Source: Tetragonia tetragonoides (taxonomy: Eukaryota; Streptophyta; Magnoliopsida; Caryophyllales; Aizoaceae). Taken from it: a stretch of 64,000 nt of DNA. The stretch covers positions 33,266,001 through 33,330,000 of the forward strand of contig CM076140.1 of NCBI GenBank assembly GCA_038025085.1. Direction: 5' to 3'. The notes under the pieces were generated by a model. The model was not told the origin of the DNA, ran no database searches, and saw only the letters and a program-made list of their open reading frames with translations. The stretch's first letter is position 1, and each line of letters begins with the position of its first letter. Made by a program: the position numbers and the translations under genes. This document shows positions 11,663 to 22,578 of the stretch, one piece after another.

Positions 11663-13228
11663 TGTAGGCAGCCCTAATTTTCTCCCTTCTTTTCCGCGTG
11701 CCTCACCTTCGGCCCTTCTTTCGGGGGATCGAGTTTTCCGGACAGCCTGGGAGAGCGCGCTAGGTGATCGAATTTCGTGAATCTTTCAGTTTATATGCAC
11801 ATAGAGATTTTTGTACCAAGGACATGATTAAGATTGTCGGAAGTCGCAACCAAATTTGGAGGTAATTTGGAAACCTTGGAGATCAAGTCGATAGTCTAGA
11901 AAGACGTCAACTCAACTCCTGTGCACCCTAATCCCCATTGGGGAGATTGACTTCATTAATGAGTTTGGGGGCGTAGGTACTAGCTAGGAAGGTGTTAGGC
12001 ACCCAACTCGCCCGTTAACAACAACGGCCTTTACTAATCGATTCAATATAATTATTAATGCTACGGTTCCAAACAGGGTTCAGTTTGTCCAAATTCCTAG
12101 TTTTAACTAATAAGTTTGAACAAGCATTATTAATGTGACCACTTTTAACAATTTATCAAGTTACATATTTTTAATGCTAGAAAACCATAAATATGCTAAA
12201 AACCTGCGAGTTAGAAGGCAAACAAGGTAGTTTATCCACCAACTAACAAACAAAGCATAATTCAATATAAAGCAATAAATAATAAATATGCGTTCATTCA
12301 TCCATTCATTAGACTTAATACAAGCCCTATTGCCCAAAACGCGCCATGCCTGTACATATCACATAAACCAAATTCATTAGTAATAACAAGCAATATAAAA
12401 TTTATTGAAAACCCTCAGGTTGGATTACCTGGATCCTCACAATGAACTTATTGGGTTGTATTGCTTGAATTCATGCTCTTGATGAAGTATGAAGGTTTAT
12501 TTTTGTGGTGCTAGGGCTAATCCTAAAGGAGTAGAATCAAAATTTAGGGTTTATAATATGAGAGAGAATGTCCAACCTCTTAGAGAGAATCTCCAACCTC
12601 ACTCTAAAATTCCCAACCTCTTAGAGAGAATCTCCAACCTCTTCAACTGAACTCTAAGGTTTGCTTATATAGAAGAGGGGGAGCTGCCAGGGTTTGGCAC
12701 GGAAATCGAATGGGCCTCGAATTTTGCCGTCCGCGAGAAAGGGACCAGGCGGCCAAACCGCTAGGCCGAGGGGCCAAACCGACAGGCCAAGCGGTCAAAC
12801 CGCTTGGCCTAGCGGCACAGCCGCTTATCCTAGCGGCCACCGTTGGAGCCCAAGCGTGGCCGCTTGGACCTGGTGCGGTTTGCCTGCATAGGCGCCTGAC
12901 ATGATTTTCGTGCGGGGGAGGCTCTTCCGAGGGGGTCCACGCGGGATTGACTGAGCTCCCTTGTTTGACCAAGGGTTGACTCATGGATTTGGGTTCCGTT
13001 TCGGGCCCTTAGGTTCAAAGAGGCCTATCTCTCAGTTTTGGACTTCAATTGAATTGAGTCCAACTGGTTTGGATCACCTGTAAAAAAAGGCTTCCACTGG
13101 CTAATTCAAATAAACTGGGCTAATCATCAGAGCAAATATTCTCGCAACTCAAGTTCGAACAAAATCCAATCCTTTCATCATCGGGTTTTTACGAGGACTT
13201 ATTATAGACACAATTTCTGGTGTCTACA
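11663..13228 (-). repeat. 3' LTR of Ogre-B
   Basis: 1566 bp, TGTAGACACC...GCCTACA in element orientation. It matches 28019-29607 closely, including the TATA at about 12664-12670 and the palindrome array at 12745-12880 (agcggtcaaaccgcttgg and variants every 20-21 bp). Confidence 0.95.
12745..12880. promoter_or_regulatory. Palindrome array in the Ogre-B 3' LTR
   Basis: Six tandem variants, 20-21 bp apart, of a palindrome-like core (agcggtcaaaccgctt, agcggcacagccgctt and others). It is upstream, in element orientation, of the LTR TATA box. It is the 3' copy of the array at 29107-29260. Confidence 0.65.
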
Positions 13229-13242
13229 GAAGCCCCTACTTT
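13229..13242 (-). other. Polypurine tract of Ogre-B
   Basis: On the minus strand, aaagtaggggcttc directly precedes the 3' LTR start TGTAGACACC. Ogre-A has the parallel sequence aactgggggcttc at its 3' LTR, so this is the plus-strand priming site. Confidence 0.75.
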
Positions 13243-13394
13243 GACCAAGCTCAAATAGAACGAAGGTCAAAGTATTCTTGTGCGAATAACTGCAATAAAA
13301 TAGGAAAGCTGAGTGAGGTTACAATCAGTTAAAGATAAACAATCATTAATTCCCCAGTTTATTCGACCGAGAGTTTGACCTTATGCTGTAAGTC

Positions 13395-14040
13395 AGACAA
13401 TAAATATCCTCCGATTTTCAGTCGAAGGGGACCCTATGCTGTAGTTACACAATAAATGTCCTCCGATTTTCAGTCGAAGGGGACTTTATGCTGTAGGTTA
13501 CACAATAAACGTCCTCCGATTTTCAGTCGAAGGGGACCTTATGCTGTAGGTTACACAATAAAACCTCCGATTTTCAGTCGACGTTGACCTTATGTTGTAG
13601 GTTACACAATAAAACATTTTATTAGAGATAAGATAAGAGATAAAAATCCTCCGATTTTCAGTCGAAGGGTGACCCTATGCTGTAGGTCAAACAATAAACG
13701 TCCTTCAACTTTCAGTCGAAGGGGAACCCTATGCTGTAGGTTACACAATAAAAAATATTTCGTTAGAAATAATATAAGAGATAAGAAATCTTTCGATTTT
13801 TGGTCGAAAGGTGACCTTATGCTGTAGGTCAAACAATAAACGTCCTTCGATTTTCAGTCGAAGGGGAACCCTATGCTGTAGATTACACAAAAAAAATATT
13901 TCGTTAGAAATAATATAAGAGATAAGAAATCTTTCGATTTTTGGTCGAAAGGTGACCCTATTCTGTAGGTCAAACAATAAACGTCCTTCGATTTTCAGTC
14001 GAAGGGGAACCCTATGCTGTAGGTTACACAATAAAAATAT
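13395..14040 (-). repeat. Tandem repeat with a conserved hairpin, Ogre-B 3' region
   Basis: About eleven units of roughly 50 bp, in places merged into 138-bp higher-order units, share a core reading cgattttcagtcgaagg followed by ...tatgctgtaggttacacaataaa. In the element's sense RNA the core folds as CCTTCGA-loop-TCGAAGG. Variant units keep pairing through a two-sided change (CTTTCGA with TCGAAAG at about 13792 and 13931) or through G-U wobble. One unit (about 13565) is broken. It lies between the start of antisense gene 1 and the polypurine tract. Confidence 0.7.
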
Positions 14041-14270
14041 TTCGTTAGAAATAATAAGTAGTAAAGGGTAGTAAAATGTTTCTCAGACCTTAGGTCGGGT
14101 TTGAGCTCATGCCATTTGGCCAAGTATAAATATGCAAACCTGTAGATTTAAAGTAGTCCTGTTTTTCATAACGGACTTTGGCGCACAAATAACTGCTATG
14201 TACCTCGTGTGGGACCCAATGATTTTGAACCAATGGCCCAAAGATATGCAGGGGTGAGAAAGTGGGCAAG

Positions 14271-14430
14271 TCGGTCAAACTGCCACGTCAAGCGGTCAAA
14301 CCGCTATGTGGAGCGGTCTAGCCGCTGGTTGGAGCGGCTACGCCGCTTGGCTTGCAATCTGGCCGCCAGCTGGGCGGTCTGACTGTCCACGTGGCGGTCT
14401 GATCGTCCACGTGGCGGTTTGACCGGCCAC
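14271..14430. promoter_or_regulatory. Palindrome array upstream of antisense gene 1 (Ogre-B)
   Basis: Tandem motifs such as agcggtcaaaccgct, agcggtctagccgct and agcggctacgccgct every 20-21 bp, then a second type (gtggcggtctga, three copies). It ends 22 bp before a TATA-like attaaag at 14453-14459. Same class as the LTR array. Confidence 0.6.
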
Positions 14431-14717
14431 TAGGTCATTTGTGCGGTTCTGCCATTAAAGGAGAAGGGGGTGGCCGAAATGGGTCATCTTCCCATTTCGA
14501 GCTCTCTCTTTCTCTCTCCACTTTTGCTCAAGCTTTTCAACCTCAATCAAAGCCCCTAGCTCCAAATCTTGAGGTTTTCTTGCTCAAATTCTTAGTAGAA
14601 CTTGATTTTGCTAGTTGTTCTTGTGTTTTTGAGTGTCAAAACTCAAAATTGTGTGAATTTGTGAGTTTTGTGAGTTTCACTCAAATTTCAAAAGCTCCAT
14701 TTTTTTGCTCTTTATCC

Positions 14718-15427
14718 AAGGCTCCTAAGCTTAGAGGAGGTAGGAAAAGGAAGGGGCAAGAGGTTGTTGTTTATGAGGCCCCGAATGTTTTCACTCGGGT
14801 TTTTGTTTCCGGTATACCCCATTACCGGGTGGGTGAGAGACGGTTAGTCCAGGATGATTTCACTCGCAGTGATTTCCATCCTACCGATCGTTGGGAGCCC
14901 AGCGATCTTGTTTTCAAGAGGAAGGATTATTTGGTTACCGTTGGTACCAAATGTCGTGTATGTCATCATTTCTTGTTCTCGCTCTTTTCCACTTACAAAA
15001 TCATGTGTAGGCAAACATAGAATTTCTAGGTTGAGAACTGTAGTGTAGAAAACCAATTTGCGTGAAATTGTTTTTCTGGTTAATTTGCAAATTCCCGTAG
15101 GATTCTTGTATTTATATGCATGTGAAGAATGAATTTGTGTGAAATTCATCTTTAATTTGTGGAAAATAAATTTGTATGAAATTTACTCTCGTTGCAATCA
15201 TATATTTCTGTGAAAATAAACTTGAATGAAGTTTACCTTTGCTGTGGAGGTAAACGGATTTTCGAGTAAATTTGTGGAAAATAAATTTGTGTGAAATTTA
15301 CTCTCTTTAAAATTTACTCTCGTCATGTTGGCTTAGTTAAAATGCTAAATTTTACGATTTGTAAAAATTTAGGACTAAACTGGAGACTGGTAGTTGTTAC
15401 TAGGATCACCTAGCTAATTTTCTTTGC

Positions 15428-15470
<43 letters not shown>

Positions 15471-17763
15471 TGCTGTTTTAGGATGTCGACACGGCCATGC
15501 GGGGTTACGGTAGCCTCTCGGGCATCGAGAAGGCCCGTAGGTACGTGACTCCTTCGGGGGACGCTATTGTGGCGCGTTGTGGCTTCAGTCACTTTTTAGC
15601 GGCCATGGCTTCTGCCGAGCGCTCCGATAGCCTATTAGTTAGAGGCCTTGCGGAGCAGTACTAGGATACTACCAGTACCTTTCATTTTCCTATGGGTGAG
15701 ATCATGATCACCCCTTTCGTGTTCGGTCTCATTTCCGGGCTCCCTTGCACTGGTACTCCTGTTACTTATGGAGATGTCAGCCGGGAGGTTATGGTGGAGA
15801 TGTTTGGTCTCTTTGGTACCAACTGGGATGGTAGGGAGTATGGTCGGACTGACATCATGGTCCAGTTCTTGAACAACCCGAGGAAGCTGAAGAAGATCAC
15901 AGCGGAGCAGCACGCCCGCCTTTTCTTGGCCCTTGTGCTAGCTTGTTCCGTCTTTTCGGATAAAGCTAGTAGGTATCATGTTCGCTATTTCCCGTGCCTA
16001 CAGGATTTGGATAGAGTTGACGAGTACAACTGGGGTCTTCCCGCATACTCTTGTCTTCTACAGTGTTTGAGGCAGTCCAGTCGCCTCAGTGGAGAGGAGG
16101 GTGCATCTCGCATCTCCTTAGTCGGTTATTGGAAGGTTATGGAGGTAATTTCCTTTTACCCTTGTTGTACCTTGTGTTTCGGCTCTTTATTAATAACTTG
16201 TGCCTAATCCATGTACTTTACATGTCTTAGATTTGGTTTTGTGAGCATTTCCCCGACCTTGCCCCTCTTCTCGAGACAGGGGATTTGTCCTTTCCAGCGA
16301 TGCAGACTTGGAGGGGACGGGCTTCTTGCCCATTTACTACACTGCACGCCCTTAGGGAGGCGATATATCCCTTGACCGCTCAGGATGTAAGAAACCTTCC
16401 TTTGTGCTTCTTTGGTCCTTTTATCTTTTTGTATGCTTATTCTTGCTTTTGCAGGTTGACTGGTTTCCCTGGACGGATTACCTCCCGGGCCTATCGCATA
16501 GATTCTTGGGTGCTCGCGTGTACGATCAGAGGAGGATCCTTATTGAGGGTCCCTTTGGTTTTGAGTGGTTCTTGGGGGGAGACTGATTAGGCAAACTTTC
16601 CCCGACCTTCCGGCTCCGAGGGTTCCTTTGGATCCTCCGGATTCTATGCTTTATGTTCGTCACCTTATCGTGGAGCAGGTGAGGGCGGCCACCATTGGGG
16701 CGAATGCCCTTGAGTATTTGCTTCCAGCTGATCCTGAGGTGGATCTCATGGTGGCTTATACTGATTTTGTTGAGGCGCGGTTATGCCCAACTTCTCTACC
16801 GATCCGGTGAGTAATGTACTTTGTTTCTTAACTTCGTTTGGAAATTTAGAAATGTATCTGACACTCTTAAATCTTTGAATAGTGCTTCGAGCTCTTCGGC
16901 TAATTCTGCTCCGTGTCCTACTCCTCCTACTTTGTCGGTGAGCTATACAGGAGCGGACGGGGCTCCTCAGGTTATACAGGTTCCTGAGTTTCGTGGTCCT
17001 GATGAGGAGGTAGAGGGATTGCCTCTACCTGCTGGCTGTAGGGGGGTAAGTGAGAATTCATTGTTATTTGCAATGTTTCCATTGTATTTATGCTGATTCT
17101 TTTTCTTATGTGCACAGTTGGATGCTGTTGAGACACAGAAGGTCTTTAGGGGCATGCATGCCCTTAAGAGCCTGATTTCCAAATTCATGTCTCGGAGTGT
17201 ATGCACGAGTCGTCGGTTCGACATTCGAGAGGTATGTTCATTTCAAGTAATAATGCTTGATTTGAATTTTTGGTAGCTTTCTGACCTGGAGCTTATTTTC
17301 GCAGCCTGTTCCCGTGGTGAGGCCTCCTAGGCCTTCAGTTGTTCGTACTCCGGAGTTGGTGTCTACACCACAGTGTCCTCCTCCTAGACAGGAGAGTGTA
17401 GAGGTGCGTCAGGGGGCGCCTCGGGCTAGAGTGGATAAGGGGAGCTCGCCCCAAGTGCCTTCTCTTCCGCAATGGCCTGCACCGCCTCCCTACATGGGGT
17501 ATCCGGGCTATCATATGCCCATGTATCCTCCACTCCCTCCGAGGGGTTCTTGGAGTCAGGAGAGTACGGAGTATGGCGGTTATCCCGGCATGTCGGAGCC
17601 ACCTCGTCATTCATTGGATCCCGCTTACTTAGCGGGTTCATTATTTGCTTTCGACCCTAGAGCTTGGGCGATGTCTCAGCCCGGTCCTTCAGGTGCTCCA
17701 CCATCGAGTGGACCCGGAGAGTCGTCTCAGGCGGGTCCGAGTACTGGCGAAGATGGCCAGTGA
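14718..17763 (+). pseudogene. Antisense gene 1 of Ogre-B: plant-mobile-domain-like protein, seven exons
   Basis: The exon model comes from GT-AG sites and alignment with the Ogre-A copy: 14718-14957, 15482-16144, 16231-16386, 16455-16806, 16883-17045, 17118-17231, 17305-17763. Exons 2-4 carry the plant mobile domain pattern (FHFPMGEIMITPFVFGLISGLP, later DEYNWGLPAYSCLL and VDWFPW). Exon 7 encodes a Pro/Tyr/Gly-rich tail (PPYMGYPGYHMPMYPPLPP). The transcript opposes gag-pol. Damage: the start codon is AAG where Ogre-A has ATG, TAG at 15662-15664 replaces Trp, and there is a one-base frameshift at about 16571-16585. Plant mobile domain proteins occur as host genes (MAIN/MAIL) and in transposons. 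The molecular role here is unknown. Confidence 0.75.
15430..15469 (+). repeat. Poly(T) run of about 40 bp in intron 1 of antisense gene 1
   Basis: An uninterrupted T run just before the acceptor tgctgttttag. It may have grown from the intron's polypyrimidine tract. The length in the original DNA may differ because homopolymers are hard to sequence. Confidence 0.9.
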
Positions 17764-18260
17764 TATTTGCTGTAGTGCGTTTCGAACTTTCGGGCTTGTA
17801 TTAAACCTGCTACAAATTATTGCATATTATTCACGCACAAACATGTCATACAAATGCCCATATGTGAACTTCAATCAACTAATTTCCGAATGGGAAATCA
17901 CAAATCACGACATTCGGGAATTTAGGATTCCCGAGAATTTAGCACATTTGGGGTACCTCTTCCCCTAAAATAAAAATAAAGTAAAGAAAAGTAAAATAGA
18001 AAAAGATAATTAAAGGGGAAAATATTAATAAAGGAAATCAGAAAATAAAAGGAATAAAAGTGGAACTTGATAATCAAGAAAGAAAATAAAAGGAGAATAA
18101 ATAGAAAAGTGGCAAGAGCCAAAATTAAGGTAAGAAAAATATAAGGGAAGGCTTCCAAAATCTGTCCAATTGAGAATTAGGAAGGTAGAGCCCGGTCAGG
18201 CGTGGGGTCCGTTGAACCGAGGTCTCTCGCGAAAAGAGTACACTAGGCGCCTATATAGGA
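17764..18260. other. Spacer between the two antisense genes of Ogre-B
   Basis: A/T-rich, with a long purine-rich tract (17965-18155, mostly a and g on the plus strand). It probably holds the 3' end of antisense gene 1 and leads into the array of gene 2. No ORF is supported. Confidence 0.5.
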
Positions 18261-18440
18261 TGACCGCTAGAGCTCCTAGCGGCTGTGATAGAGCTCTTGC
18301 GGCTACCGCGTGGACAAGCGGCTATGCCGCTTGGGCTTGCGGTTTGGCCGCTTGTCCTAGCGGTCAAGCTGCTTGCTGGAGCGGTTTGGCCGCTTGTCCC
18401 AGCGGCTTAGCCGTCCAGGCTAGCTTGAAGGCCGCCTGAC
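18261..18440. promoter_or_regulatory. Palindrome array upstream of antisense gene 2 (Ogre-B)
   Basis: At least eight motifs such as agcggctatgccgct, gcggtttggccgct and agcggtttggccgct at about 20-bp spacing. It ends 60 bp before the TATA at 18501, the same arrangement as at the LTR promoter. Confidence 0.65.
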
Positions 18441-18500
18441 CTTTTTTCGTCGTTTGTCTGAATTTCCTTAAATCTTCGACGAGAATCAAACCGTAGCCTC

Positions 18501-18507
18501 TATATAG
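18501..18507 (+). promoter_or_regulatory. TATA box of antisense gene 2 (Ogre-B)
   Basis: cctctatatagttggg, 92 bp before the ATG at 18593. The Ogre-A copy has tatataaa at the same distance (about 99-105 bp) from its ATG, so the site is conserved. Confidence 0.6.
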
Positions 18508-18592
18508 TTGGGTCTCTTTCTCTTCTCTTCTCACCACTTGCTTTAAGCCCTTAGAGAGAGAATTCCTTGAGAGAAAATCCTTAATCTTAACA

Positions 18593-20152
18593 ATGATGAA
18601 CTTTGATGATGCTTTTGATGCTTGGTTGGCTTCCATGACTGTAGAGGAGAGGTTAAAACTTACCGCTTTTCATCTCAATGCCTTCTTTCACCTTAAACAA
18701 GTCAAGATTCTATGGGACTTGCTTCATGCTTCAATCGAGTTTTTGGACCCGAAATTCCATGTCTTCCGTTTCGGTGCTCAGGAGATGTGTCCCTTGGTGG
18801 AGGAATTCTCCGACATAATTGGCTTTCCAACTGAAAGTCCTCCTGCCGTTCCCTACTTGGGGAATGCCTTCATGGGTGATTTCCAAAGGTACCTTTGGTT
18901 GTGTCCCCATCAAGCGAGTCAAGTGCTCCATGGTGAGGACGTCGACCTTGCCAAGATTGTGACTTTCTTCACTTCCAAGGCCCAAAGTGCGATGGACATG
19001 AGGTACAAGAAGCGTGCCTTTGTATTTTGTCTCCTCCATCGTTATTTGTTTGTTGGTGGTAATGAAGATGCTCTTATTCCTTCCGAAAAGAAGCTTACCA
19101 TTAATAGGGGCAAAGCTTGCGTTCTTAGGTGACCAAATAGATACAATAGGATAGCTTTCCTATGAACTTGGTTGTGGGAGAGACAATTCTAGCTTTAGAT
19201 AGGCTCAAGATCAATCCTCAAGAGTCCTTCACCGGGAGCCCTTTACTCCTTCAAGTAAGTATTGTGATAAAGTCTTAATCTTTGTGGATTTAACTTTATT
19301 TGGTGAAATTCTTATCTTGTATTGACTTGAATTTTTCTTTTTGTTGTTTTTGTGTAGATATGGCTCCAAGAGAGGCTTCACTTGCTTGAGGCTCCAATAG
19401 ATACTAGGAAGTTCCTCCCTAAACATTTTCAGGATTTTCAGGCGAGGCGCCGAAAGTTCTCCGAGTCCTCTCGGGAAGAGTGGATAGCATATCTCTATTC
19501 CAATATCCAACCGGCTTGGTTCATCCCGTGGTGGCGTACCACCAAGATTGCGGGGTGTAGTGAGAACGTGCCCTTTACGAGGATTATTGGTTTGTATACT
19601 TTGACGTTCTTCTTGCCGAATCGCCTCCTCCGCCAATATGGTTTAAGGCAAAGGATCCCGAACGTGAGTTGTGAACCTCCTTGTCAAAGGCCCTTAACAT
19701 CCTCCTTGGTGTCTAATTCGGAACGACACTGGAACCGTCGCCAAGTGTGGACTAAGCCTGTCTACCGGCATTCAAACGGGTTGTCTAGCTTTTACGAGGA
19801 GTGGATTTGGAGCGGTGACCATCAAGTTAACCAAAGGCTCCTAGAGGAAGAAAAGGAGTTGTTCAAGGCCCGCAAATATGATGAGCCAAACGGTATAAGG
19901 ATCACTCCAATGGATAGGCCCTCTAAACCTTCCAAGCCCCAAACTAAGGGTAAGGGAAAAGGTAAGGCAAAGGCCCAATCCAAGAAAAGGAAGAATCCGG
20001 CCCATTCGGCCAAGCAAGTAATTCCAAGTAGGCCCAATGATCACGAAGCCTCTTCTAGCTATGGTAGGGAAAGGTGGGCTCCAAGAGAACGAATGGAACT
20101 TGATGAGCCTAGTGAACCCGCACAAGAGCGCGAAGTCAAAGACGAGGAGTAG
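18593..20152 (+). pseudogene. Antisense gene 2 of Ogre-B: DUF7745-like protein, two exons
   Basis: Exon 1 is 18593-19254 (donor caa-gtaagt) and exon 2 is 19358-20152 (acceptor tgtgtag). Exon 1 has the pattern FHLNAFFHLKQ...FRFGAQEMCPLVEEFSDIIGFP, and the splice joins GSPLLLQ to IWLQERL. Both are shared with Ogre-A and, from memory, with plant DUF7745 proteins found in repeats. Exon 2 contains the EEWIAYLYS...FFLPNRLLRQYG block, a Lys-rich linker (KGKGKGKAKAQSKKRK) that could be a nuclear localisation signal, and the acidic end ERWAPRERMELDEP. A TGA at about 19131 and two small frameshifts before 19160 break exon 1; exon 2 is open. Function unknown. It converges on the integrase end. Confidence 0.72.
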
Positions 20153-20625
20153 TCCACCTCTAATTGTCTAGCAAGTCTTGTCCTTTTTTGCTTAGTAGTA
20201 TAATTCAAATAACGGGTTTGCATGCCCAAGTAGATGTAGCTTAGAATTGCCCTTTTATTTATTTGTTATTATTGTTGTTTTTTTTATTTTTATTTTATTA
20301 TTCGCGCTTTATTATTATTTTTTATTAGAGCATGTAATGGACTTTAGCCATATTAATGAAAGACTTGCATATTTTTGCGTTAATCGAATGGATCAAAACT
20401 CCCTTTAGAGATTTATTTTGTTAAAGTGGCCGGGCCCATGTTATATGGGTTACCTACATATCCATGCAGAATCAGGCCAATGTAGTTCGTAAAACCAAAT
20501 CTCGTTTTTTCGTTTTTTTTTTTTTCTTTTTTTTTTCTTTTTCCGGTCGTGGGTCCCACATGGACTAGTTGACTGATTTTGACTTGGATTTGGTGCCTTA
20601 GTAGGCTCTCCCAAAGATTTAACAT
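20153..20625. other. Convergent spacer between antisense gene 2 and integrase (Ogre-B)
   Basis: T-rich, with runs of T and tttattattattt at 20260-20330 and a second T run at 20507-20540. It separates two transcripts pointing at each other and probably holds the 3' end of antisense gene 2. No ORF. Confidence 0.5.
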
Positions 20626-21978
20626 TTATGCATAGAACCGCTTAAGTTGGTCCATATTTGTGAGTTGGGTGAACTCGTTGCCGTCTAAGTACATTAGCCT
20701 TGCTGCTCCACCGGATAATATTGTCTTAATAAGGTATGGGCCGGCCAAATTAGGCTTGAACTTTCCCCGAGGATCGGCCACAATTGGTCTCACCTCTTTT
20801 AGGACTAAGTCTCTTTCTTTTAGTCCTTTAGCCTTGAATCGTTGATCAAAATGCCTCGCCATCCTTGCTTGGTAGACATGACCATAATGTAGGGCATTTA
20901 GTTGTCTTTCATCTAGCAAGATTAATTGGTCAGACCGGGCTTGAACCCACTCTACTTTGGGTAATTCACTTTCCAAAGCTATCCTCAAAGAGGGAATTTC
21001 TACCTCGACTGGGAGTACCGCCTCCATTCCGTATACTAAAGAATAAGGTGTTGCTCCCGTTGAGGAACGAATGGTGGTTCTATATCCCCAGAAGGCGAAT
21101 TGTAGCTTCTCCGGCCAATCTTCGTATTTTTCCGTCATCTTAGCTATCATTTGTTTCACGTTTTTGTTTGCAGATTCTACGGCTCCATTTGTTTGCGGCC
21201 TGTAAGGTGAAGACTGACGAAGTTGAATTTTAAACTTAGTGAAAAGCTCGGCAACATCCGTTTTGAATTGAAACCTGTGATCACTTATGATATCCTGGGG
21301 CACCCCATATCTGGTGATGATGTTGTCATGTATGAACTTTGCCATGTGTTTGGACGCTATCCTTGCGTACGAACGAGCTTCAACCCATTTGGTAAAGTAG
21401 TCTATCGCGACTAATATGTATTCATGGCCTCCTTTACCTGTGGGGGTGATTTTTCCAATGATGTCAATACCCCATGCAGAGAACGACCATGGTGAAGTGA
21501 ATGTATGTAAAGGGGTAGGTGGTCTATGTTGTAAATTAGCGTGAAATTGGCAGCGTGTGCACTTTCTCGCGTATTCGATGCAATCTTTTTCCATCGTAGT
21601 CCAATAGTATCCTTGCCTTCGGATTTTCTTGACCAAGGTGAGTCCATTCATGTGGGGACCACATACGCCATTATGTATATCGCTCATGACTTTGATGACC
21701 TCGCGTTCTTTTAAGCACAGAAGACTTAACCCTTGTGGTGTCTTTTTATAAAGTTTACCTTGCACATGTATGTATTGTGCGGCTAGTCTTCTTAAGGCTC
21801 TTTGTGCCCTAGGTGTGGACTGTGGAGGATAAACGCCTTTGGCGAGTAAATTGAGAATGTCGATAAACCATTCTTCCTCTTCTTCCTCGTTGAGGCATAC
21901 TTCAAGTGCATTACAAAAGGCGGGCTCAGTGCGCCTTCGAATGTGAATGGGCATGGATATTACATCATCTGGAATATT
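20626..21978 (-). pseudogene. Ogre-B integrase, nearly intact
   Basis: In order: N-terminal HHCC zinc finger (histidines around DIHNGVCGPHMNG, cysteines CTRC), catalytic core with GIDIIG, SDHRFQF and the Glu of ESANKNV (DDE triad present), then a C-terminal region ending TNMDQLKRFYA. The middle motif is usually SDNGTQF, so HR replaces NG. 442 residues are open from 21954. Only TGA at 21981-21979 separates it from RNase H in the same frame. It inserted cDNA into the host genome in the ancestral element. Confidence 0.9.
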
Positions 21979-22578
21979 TCACATAGAAGCCATCTTTGCT
22001 AAGGCATCTGCGAACTGGTTGTCATCTCTAGGAAGGTATGTGAAACGGACATAAGTGAAATATTTGGCTATCTTTTCATGATATTCCTGGTAAGGTGCCA
22101 GGGATTCGCTTTTCACTTTCCAATTTTTGAAACCTTGGTTTATGATGAGAGTTGAATCTCCATATACCTTTAGATCCTTAATTTGCAGTTCTATTGCCGC
22201 TTCTAGACCAATGATACAAGCTTCATATTCGGCGTCGTTGTTGGTTACCTCATGATCTAACTTGACGGCTATGGGAGTATGTGCGCCTTCGGGGCTGACT
22301 AATAACACTCCTACGCCGTAACCCTTTTGGTTTGATGCTCCGTCAAAGTACAATTGCCAAGTGTTCTCCTCGACACTCATTATTCCTTCATCTGGAAAGT
22401 TATGTGTAGCATCTTCACTAGTAACTGGATTTTCGGTGAAATGCTCAGAAATGGCATGTCCTTTGATCGCCTTTTGGTGTTCAAAAGTTAGATCGAATTC
22501 TGAAAGCATGACTGTCCATCTTGCTATTCTTCCACTAAGGATGAGTTTTTCGAACAAGTACTTTAGTGGATTCATCCT
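21979..22578 (-). pseudogene. Ogre-B second (archaeal-type) RNase H
   Basis: Starts with the connection NPLKYLFEKLILSGRIARW, then the extra RNase H found in Tat elements. The four acidic catalytic residues are visible in YFDGAS, AEYEA, YGDST and FADALAK. In frame with the RT part upstream (TGA at 22581-22579) and integrase downstream (TGA at 21981-21979). It degrades the RNA strand during reverse transcription. The catalytic set is complete, unlike Ogre-A. Confidence 0.88.

Noticed and set aside
12643..12984. Overlapping ORFs on both strands of the GC-rich LTR array (also 29015-29364, 18170-18636, 42748-43042)
   Set aside because: Open frames are expected in GC-rich 20-21-bp repeats; the peptides are repeat translations in several frames at once.
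13395..14040. Hairpin tandem repeat as a CRISPR array
   Set aside because: Eukaryotic retrotransposon context, no unique spacers of constant length, no cas genes.
14439..14717. Extension of antisense gene 1 upstream of 14718 (open frame from 14439)
   Set aside because: The Ogre-A copy starts at the position homologous to 14718, and upstream sequence aligns as a promoter and leader, not as protein.
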